From assembly GCA_003552325.1 (NCBI GenBank), contig PUKM01000265.1, positions 1-5,701 of the forward strand: a DNA stretch of 5,701 nucleotides. Direction: 5' to 3'. The notes beneath the pieces are model-generated. The model worked only from the letters and a program-made list of their open reading frames with translations, did no database searches and was not told where the DNA came from. Below, piece by piece: positions 3,101 to 5,701 of this stretch (the stretch's first letter is position 1; every line of letters starts with the position of its first letter). A program made the translations under genes and the position numbers. The DNA comes from Natrialbaceae archaeon (GTDB lineage Archaea; Halobacteriota; Halobacteria; Halobacteriales; Natrialbaceae).

Positions 3101-5701
3101 AGTGATGCATTGAGCCTCGCTGGCGCCGACCTGGTGGACGACCGCACGACGATCCCGTTCGCCGCACCGACATCCAACATGGCTCCCGAGAGTGCCAGTG
3201 AACACGGCGTGTCGCCGTTCACAGCGTACTTCCAGGGCATCTCTGCTGCGGACGACAACCCAGAACAGCTGGGTGCGTTGGATGACAGCGGCATGTCACT
3301 CGCCGAAGCCAACGACGAACTTGGTGTTGCGACTGACCGTGTCGAAGGAGAAGTCGTCGGTGAGTTCTCCGGTCAGGTGATCGACGATGCGGCCGTCGCA
3401 CTGGAAGGCACCACGTTCGCCGCTCACACTGGACCGGCCGGTGAGTTCGGTTTCAACCACGTCGTTGATTCGGACGATCTCGAAGTGACCGTCGAAGCGG
3501 ACGGTTTCGAAGATGAGACTGCCGCCGTCGACGACGGCGTCGTGGAACTGCAAGAAGAGGAGTTCCTCGGTGTGACCGAGTTCGAGGCCACAGAGTCTGC
3601 GGCCGTCGGTGAGGAGATCGAAGTAACCTACGAGGTAACGAACTTCGGTACCCAGACCGTCGACCAACAGGTCGAAGTCGAGGTCGGACAGAACGTCGAG
3701 TTTGCCCGCTCCGATGACAACACGTACGTGCTCGACACGCGAGCGATCGAACTCGAGCCCGATGAGAGCGAAACGGTGACCATCTCTGCTGAGGTTGGCG
3801 ACTTCCAGCCTGCTGGCGTGCAGGAGATTGCCGTCGTAACGAACGCGGCATACGCCCCTGACGACATCGCTACGCAGCCGTTCTCGCTCGTCGGCGTTTC
3901 AGCGACCGACCAGGCGCTCGGCATGGATGCCGATGAGAACCCAACCGTGATCGTAGATGACGTCAGCGCCGCTGACGGAAGCTGGGTTGTCGTCACCTAC
4001 GAGGAGACAGTGGCTGACGAAGAGATCATCGCTGGGGTCACTCAGCTCGATGACGACGTTGCCAGTGAGGGCGTCCCAGTCGAGATCGAAGATGCTGCGG
4101 CGTTCCCAGGAGAACACACCGCACACGTCATCTCGGAGCTCTCGGACAAGAGCGCTGACGACCCGATCGGAGATCCAGTCTCCGAGGACACTGCAGAGAA
4201 CATCCAGAGCCAGGATAGCTTCGACGTCTTCGATGCAACCCTGGAATTCGAGGATCAGAACTTCGCGAACGAGACCAGCGAGGTAGTCGTCAGTGACGCA
4301 GCAGTGTTCGACGGTGTCGACGATGAGACGCCGTTCACGATCGACCTGCACCCAACTGACGACGACGATATGATCATCCCTGATGAGGCGCTCGGGCAGT
4401 CCGACAACCTCACTGGTGAAAACGAGAACGTTACCATCGACCTCGACGAGGAACTCGAGACGAGCGACGACCACGTCGCGATGCTCCCCCTCGGCGAGTC
4501 CGATGAGCCGCTCTCGACCCCAGCGCTGACGCAGGCGATGGATGATGAACTCGTCCCTGTCGTCGACCAGGCGACCGTCGAGATCGGCACGGCAATCGAC
4601 ATCACTGACCTCGAGGTCGTGGACAACGCCACCGAAGAGGACGGCACGTACGAACTCGAGTACGTCTACACGTCCACTGCCGGCGAAGAAGACACCGAGT
4701 TCATCTCGATCGATCTCGGTGACGAGAGCGCCAACGTCAGCGATGCTGAGGCGATGGTCTCTGGGGCCACCGTCGAGGACGTTATCGAACTCGACGATGG
4801 TGTCGCCGTGATCGCCCTCGAGGAACCACTCGAGGCTGAGACCGGTGACGCCTTCGAGGTCACGCTCCAAGATGTCGTGAACGCCGACGAAGTCGGCGAG
4901 TACGACCTCACCCTCGGCCTGCACGATGCAGACGATGAGGGCGAGCCAACTGAGCCGTTCGCCGCAGCAGTCGATAGCTACGAACTCATCCTCGACCCAG
5001 ACGCCCAGGTCATCGGTAGCCTGAGCGACGAAGCGGTCGATGAGGATGCTGACACCGTCACCGTCGAGTACGGCATCGAGTCACTCGTCGATGACGAACC
5101 ACCAGTTGCTGGCTACGAACTCGAGGTCCACTACGACAGCGACGTCGTCGAATTCGCCGATGCACACGCTGCCGACTTCGAAGTCGAACCAGTCGTCAAC
5201 GACGAGGAAGACGGTGAAGTCCGCCTCGTCGCCACTGACACACAGAACCCAACGACGCCGTTCGAGCCCGCAGTCTACCTCGAATTCAACACGAGCGAGG
5301 TCGGTGAAACGGGCCTCGAAATCGCCGCTGACGGCTCCGACATCAACGGGCCAGGCGGAGAGGCGTACGACCCAGTCTTCGAGGATGGCTCGGTGACTGT
5401 CGGTGAACCAGAAGCAGACTTCGAGACCACGGATGTCGATCCCAGTGAGGATCTGACAGTCGAACCGGAGGCTGACCTCACGGTCAACACGACGGTCGAA
5501 AACGTCGGTGAACTCTCCGATACGCAGGACGTCGAATTTGTCCTCGACGGTGAGGTCGCCGAGGCCTCGGAACTGGAACTCGATCAGGGTGACGAAGAGA
5601 CCGTCACGTTCGACCTCACGGCCCCTGAAGAGGAGGGGACCCTCGAGTGGAACGTCCAGACGGACGACGATGAGTCCGCTACCTGGAACCTGACTGTCGA
5701 A
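95..5701 (+). CDS. Giant secreted subtilisin-like (S8) serine protease with multidomain C-terminal tail; 3' partial
   Basis: The frame starts at ATG 95 and runs 1869 codons without a stop to the window end, so the C-terminus is missing. An in-frame TAG at 86-88 excludes an earlier start, and a signal peptide follows this ATG directly. The product is predicted to be an exported endopeptidase. It has an I9-type propeptide, then a complete subtilase domain with Asp208 (VVDTGV), His246 (NGHGTHVAGT), oxyanion Asn338 (SSGNSGPG) and Ser422 (SGTSMAAPHVSG). About 1360 further residues form beta-sandwich modules: three carboxypeptidase-regulatory-like, three CARDB-like, two DUF7282-like, one cohesin-like and others. 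Classical halolysins are only about 500-550 residues as precursors, so this is over three times larger. Fourteen N-X-S/T sequons and very strong acidity suit a glycosylated extracellular halophilic protein. The protease call is firm; physiological substrate and anchoring are unknown. No gene symbol is justified. Confidence 0.96.
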   Translation, partial: MSKTTRFGIALVVLVALCMALSPVAMAASVSGVDSADTHEEISPDQVYTQSPDEVTIAEELETTSEDTVEVFVRMDADSSQFFAETITETDLSADSETALKQEADLTQQPLEAYAEQTSGVDVVNSFWLTNAVLLEVDGDAVEDLAEVDGVTELHPNYEIDQVDPEEGTDSEAFGEKEYTYGVEQINAPQFWDGFDASGEGATVAVVDTGVNAEHETFADYDTDNWAEFDFDGSEIDSEPYDINGHGTHVAGTVLGGDESGTQIGVAPDAELLAINVFPDPDGGTTLAAIVAGMEEAVEEGADVANFSLGGAGYAPIYIDVVKNAKDAGTFIVTSSGNSGPGSTGTPANVYNASAIGASDESGGITDFSTGTEIDTAAEWGYVAPESWPDEYVTPDVAAPGDAVQSAYVPGDDTYSALSGTSMAAPHVSGAAALLMAEFDLEPSETKYVLEETATKPDEISEDVIADAASVSDEQVDNLFDDDVRDVRYGYGIIDVYAAGLYADDVNSSIEGTVTDSDEEPVEGATVDLEGVGTVETQSDGQFAFDVLPGEYDLSATAFGGVGDATVDVGEDETETADIELEDIVDVAPLQDQPNELPTNSSFEIVVDVANLENLTVDLSDEADVSEDDLNVTLGDGEVTLGETIDLEEPLTGEAVLNVEVTAEEGDVVELAHTFSGPGEDIDVVTGPTHVLDEDAEAAPVTITEWEPPEEVFFNEPSPVFVEIENSGDFTEDVTLFHSIDAEGVPYLLDTQATVEAGETKEVMLGPYNWWVIGGPGTVLEHFVLVNDPAEPDDVSDIATTELTGSGPIMGTVTDEDTGEPVTGATVTAEHPSGATFTATTDIDGDYVITGPEDLPDAEYELSVEVEGGYDAATDSVDVSDDGEPVEANVELSSDATYSVSLDADEPTAFGIPGPVEADTLGDVVETGIPGTMYTYDTDAGEWESVGADYEVDALDAFVFVPDGESADAVLEIAETDGVTSPSSQSVANGWNFVSPTEYDATSDALSLAGADLVDDRTTIPFAAPTSNMAPESASEHGVSPFTAYFQGISAADDNPEQLGALDDSGMSLAEANDELGVATDRVEGEVVGEFSGQVIDDAAVALEGTTFAAHTGPAGEFGFNHVVDSDDLEVTVEADGFEDETAAVDDGVVELQEEEFLGVTEFEATESAAVGEEIEVTYEVTNFGTQTVDQQVEVEVGQNVEFARSDDNTYVLDTRAIELEPDESETVTISAEVGDFQPAGVQEIAVVTNAAYAPDDIATQPFSLVGVSATDQALGMDADENPTVIVDDVSAADGSWVVVTYEETVADEEIIAGVTQLDDDVASEGVPVEIEDAAAFPGEHTAHVISELSDKSADDPIGDPVSEDTAENIQSQDSFDVFDATLEFEDQNFANETSEVVVSDAAVFDGVDDETPFTIDLHPTDDDDMIIPDEALGQSDNLTGENENVTIDLDEELETSDDHVAMLPLGESDEPLSTPALTQAMDDELVPVVDQATVEIGTAIDITDLEVVDNATEEDGTYELEYVYTSTAGEEDTEFISIDLGDESANVSDAEAMVSGATVEDVIELDDGVAVIALEEPLEAETGDAFEVTLQDVVNADEVGEYDLTLGLHDADDEGEPTEPFAAAVDSYELILDPDAQVIGSLSDEAVDEDADTVTVEYGIESLVDDEPPVAGYELEVHYDSDVVEFADAHAADFEVEPVVNDEEDGEVRLVATDTQNPTTPFEPAVYLEFNTSEVGETGLEIAADGSDINGPGGEAYDPVFEDGSVTVGEPEADFETTDVDPSEDLTVEPEADLTVNTTVENVGELSDTQDVEFVLDGEVAEASELELDQGDEETVTFDLTAPEEEGTLEWNVQTDDDESATWNLTVE
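290..574 (+). other. Inhibitor I9-like propeptide (residues 66-160)
   Basis: The segment begins with a strand-like stretch (TVEVFVRMD). It ends with the pattern typical of subtilisin propeptides: a strand (NAVLLEVDGDAV), a helix (VEDLAEVDGV) and a closing E-L-H-P-N-Y near residues 153-158. In this family the domain acts as a folding chaperone and temporary inhibitor and is removed by autoproteolysis. The cut probably falls in the acidic linker between residues 160 and 181; the exact site cannot be read. The middle of the domain is divergent. Confidence 0.75.
635..1609 (+). other. Subtilase (peptidase S8) catalytic domain (residues 181-505)
   Basis: The domain opens with YGVEQINAPQFW, the usual start of mature subtilases. 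It carries Asp208 in VAVVDTGVN, His246 in NGHGTHVAGT, the substrate-cleft segment NFSLGG at 306-311, oxyanion Asn338 in SSGNSGPG, the PDVAAPGD motif before the active serine, and Ser422 in SGTSMAAPHVSG. It ends with the YGYGIIDVYAAG helix at 489-500. All catalytic residues are intact, so an active enzyme is expected. The IGVAPDAEL motif and the AGMEEAVEEGAD stretch resemble haloarchaeal subtilases more than bacterial subtilisin proper. Confidence 0.97.
1616..1840 (+). other. Carboxypeptidase regulatory-like beta domain 1 (residues 508-582)
   Basis: The signature is clear: SIEGTVTD, then EPVEGATVDLEG, then a T-x-S-DGQFAF turn, VLPGEYDLSATA, and closing strands ending in ADIELE. This is the transthyretin-like fold of the CarboxypepD_reg family, often found directly after haloarchaeal protease domains, where it is thought to act in stability or binding rather than catalysis. 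It is separated from the catalytic domain by only a few residues. Confidence 0.85.
1841..2170 (+). other. Beta-rich segment of unassigned family (residues 583-692)
   Basis: Alternating hydrophobic and acidic residues (FEIVVDVANLENLTVDL, AVLNVEVTAEEGDVVELAHTF) suggest a beta-sandwich, but I cannot match it to a named family. It holds three glycosylation sequons (NSS, NLT, NVT). The start (VAPLQDQPNELPTNSSFEIVVDVANL) could be a decayed CARDB-like domain, since that family opens in a similar way. Confidence 0.5.
2171..2509 (+). other. CARDB-like domain 1 (residues 693-805)
   Basis: The segment has the CARDB (cell adhesion related in bacteria) pattern: an opening strand, then PVFVEIENSGDFTEDVTL, where the E-N-S-G turn is characteristic, then an A-T-V-E-A-G-E-T-K-E-V strand pair and a closing strand before TTEL. 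CARDB domains are Ig-like extracellular modules common on haloarchaeal surface proteins. The stretch GPYNWWVIGGPG at about 768-779 is unusually aromatic for this protein and may form an exposed binding patch. Confidence 0.65.
2516..2773 (+). other. Carboxypeptidase regulatory-like beta domain 2 (residues 808-893)
   Basis: This is a second copy of the module at 508-582: IMGTVTDEDTGEPVTGATVTA, then ATTDIDGDYVI, then EYELSVEVEGGYDAAT, ending in EANVELS. It keeps the G-T-V-x-D, P-V-x-G-A-x-V and D-G-x-Y/F positions. It follows CARDB-like domain 1 almost without a linker. Confidence 0.85.
2780..3334 (+). other. Internally duplicated GWN-type domain (residues 896-1080)
   Basis: Two halves look related. 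Half one runs from AFGIPGPV through MYTYDTDAGEWESV to ALDAFVFVPD; half two runs from GWNFVSP (Gly990-Trp991-Asn992) to SPFTAYFQGI near 1040-1049. The layout of a Gly-Trp-Asn strand, a variable loop, a Y-x-Y-D...E-W segment and an A-(Y/F)-x-V strand recalls repeats in archaeal surface proteins with 'GWNLVSVP'-type motifs. The family cannot be named with confidence. It has no link to peptidase chemistry and is probably structural or ligand-binding. Confidence 0.5.
3341..3553 (+). other. Degenerate carboxypeptidase regulatory-like domain 3 (residues 1083-1153)
   Basis: A third, eroded copy: VEGEVVGEFSGQVIDDAAVAL, then AHTGPAGEFGFN, then DLEVTVEADGFEDETAAV, ending in VVELQ. The order of strands and the G-E-F-x-F turn fit copies 1 and 2, but the P-V-x-G-A motif has become QVIDDAAV. 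It is joined directly to CARDB-like domain 2. Confidence 0.65.
3563..3895 (+). other. CARDB-like domain 2 (residues 1157-1267)
   Basis: A well preserved module: FLGVTEFEATESAAVGEEIEV, then TYEVTNFGTQTVDQQVEVEV with the T-N-x-G turn, then IELEPDESETVTISAEV, and closing strands through EIAVVTNAAY to FSLVG. The spacing and the L-x-P-x-E-S-x-T-V strand are typical of haloarchaeal CARDB domains. Together with the preceding degenerate regulatory-like domain it repeats a pairing also seen between domains 1 and 2. Confidence 0.75.
3932..4240 (+). other. DUF7282-like domain, copy 1 (residues 1280-1382)
   Basis: The core is PTVIVDDVSAADGSWVVVTY (Trp1297), followed by a short acidic loop, EEIIAGVTQLDD, GVPVEIED and HTAHVISELSD. 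This matches the arrangement of the haloarchaeal surface-protein domain I know as DUF7282: a V-x-V-D-x-V strand, a D-G-G-(F/W)-V-V strand, an I-x-G-V-(S/T)-x-L turn, then a long strand ending in acidic residues. Assignment is from memory of the pattern. Confidence 0.6.
4241..4588 (+). other. DUF7282-like domain, copy 2 (residues 1383-1498)
   Basis: This copy starts with LEFEDQ, the usual opening of such domains, then SEVVVSDAAVFDG, TPFTIDLHP, IIPDEALGQSDNL, ENVTIDLDEEL, DDHVAMLPLGES and a closing VDQATVEIG. The N-V-T-x-x-L-D-x-x-L and V-A-M-x-P-L positions fit the family better than in copy 1, while the central D-G-G-F-V-V strand is altered. The two copies abut, so they form a tandem pair that has diverged strongly. 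Confidence 0.65.
4589..4996 (+). other. Beta-rich domain of unassigned family (residues 1499-1634)
   Basis: Predicted strands are IDITDLEVVD, TYELEYVYTS, EFISIDLG, VAVIALEEPL, AFEVTLQDVVNADEVGEYDLTLGLHD and SYELIL. The ending V-V-N-x-x-x-x-G-E-Y-x-L-T-L is reminiscent of closing strands in haloarchaeal surface glycoprotein repeats, but I cannot name the family. It carries two sequons (NAT, NVS) and no Lys or Arg. Confidence 0.45.
5003..5407 (+). other. Cohesin-like domain (residues 1637-1771)
   Basis: The order of motifs follows the cohesin fold: TVTVEYGIES, then VAGYELEVHYDSDVVEF (1671-1687), where G-Y-x-L-x-x-x-Y-D-x-x-V-(V/L)-x-F is the family hallmark, then GEVRLVATD, VYLEFNTSEVGETGLEIA and a final strand before VGE. 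Cohesins bind dockerin modules, and both occur outside cellulosomes, including in archaea. Here the domain may mediate docking of a partner or self-assembly. A related Ig-like fold without dockerin binding is possible. Confidence 0.65.
5408..5701 (+). other. CARDB-like domain 3, truncated by window end (residues 1772-1869)
   Basis: The segment reads ADFETTDVDPSEDLTVEPEADLTVNTTVENVGE, with the E-N-x-G turn of CARDB-type Ig domains, followed by TQDVEFVLDG, LELDQGDEETVTFDLTAP and a W-N-V / W-N-L strand pair. It directly follows the cohesin-like domain. The last residues lie at the end of a typical module, so more domains or a C-terminal anchor probably follow beyond the window. Confidence 0.7.

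Noticed and set aside
3899..4924. Antisense open frame (341 codons) on the minus strand
   Set aside because: Same register effect: its stop at 3899-3901 is the complement of a TCA serine codon of the protease gene. The translation has no recognisable domain.
1675..5645. Many CTCGAG and GTCGAC palindromes as possible regulatory or repeat elements
   Set aside because: They fall in frame as Leu-Glu and Val-Asp codon pairs in an acidic beta-rich protein and follow from codon preference.
1..5701. Mobile element, CRISPR array, RNA gene or defence system
   Set aside because: No inverted terminal repeats, spaced direct repeats, transposase motifs or structured RNA were seen, and coding sequence occupies all but the first 94 bases.

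Overview
The window looks haloarchaeal (Halobacteria). The encoded protein is extremely acidic, rich in Asp, Glu, Val and Thr, almost free of lysine and without cysteine after the signal peptide. Its codons favour GAC, GAG, GTC, CTC and ACG. The start has no Shine-Dalgarno sequence, and the domain types are those of haloarchaeal secreted and cell-surface proteins. The genus cannot be read from this sequence.

Layout: bases 1-94 are an AT-rich (about 33% G+C) upstream region with a possible TATA-like promoter and no gene. From base 95 to the last base (5701) a single plus-strand reading frame stays open for 1869 codons with no stop, so the window holds one giant gene truncated at its 3' end. 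All other sizeable open frames, including long antisense ones, are shadows of this gene.

The protein is a secreted subtilisin-family (S8) serine protease with a very long C-terminal modular tail. In order: Sec-type signal peptide (about 1-28); I9-type propeptide (about 66-160); complete catalytic domain (about 181-505; Asp208, His246, oxyanion Asn338, Ser422); carboxypeptidase-regulatory-like beta domain 1 (508-582); a beta-rich segment; CARDB-like domain 1 (693-805); regulatory-like domain 2 (808-893); an internally duplicated Gly-Trp-Asn-type domain (896-1080); regulatory-like domain 3 (1083-1153); CARDB-like domain 2 (1157-1267); two diverged haloarchaeal DUF7282-like domains (1280-1382 and 1383-1498); another beta-rich domain (1499-1634); a cohesin-like domain (1637-1771); and the start of a third CARDB-like domain (1772-1869), cut by the window edge.

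Inferred biology: the protease is exported, its propeptide assists folding and is removed, and the catalytic head is held on a long acidic stalk of beta-sandwich modules. The tail probably binds other proteins or glycans, or places the enzyme at the cell surface. The missing C-terminus would show whether there is an anchor such as a PGF-CTERM signal. There is no RNA gene, mobile element, CRISPR array or second gene in the window.
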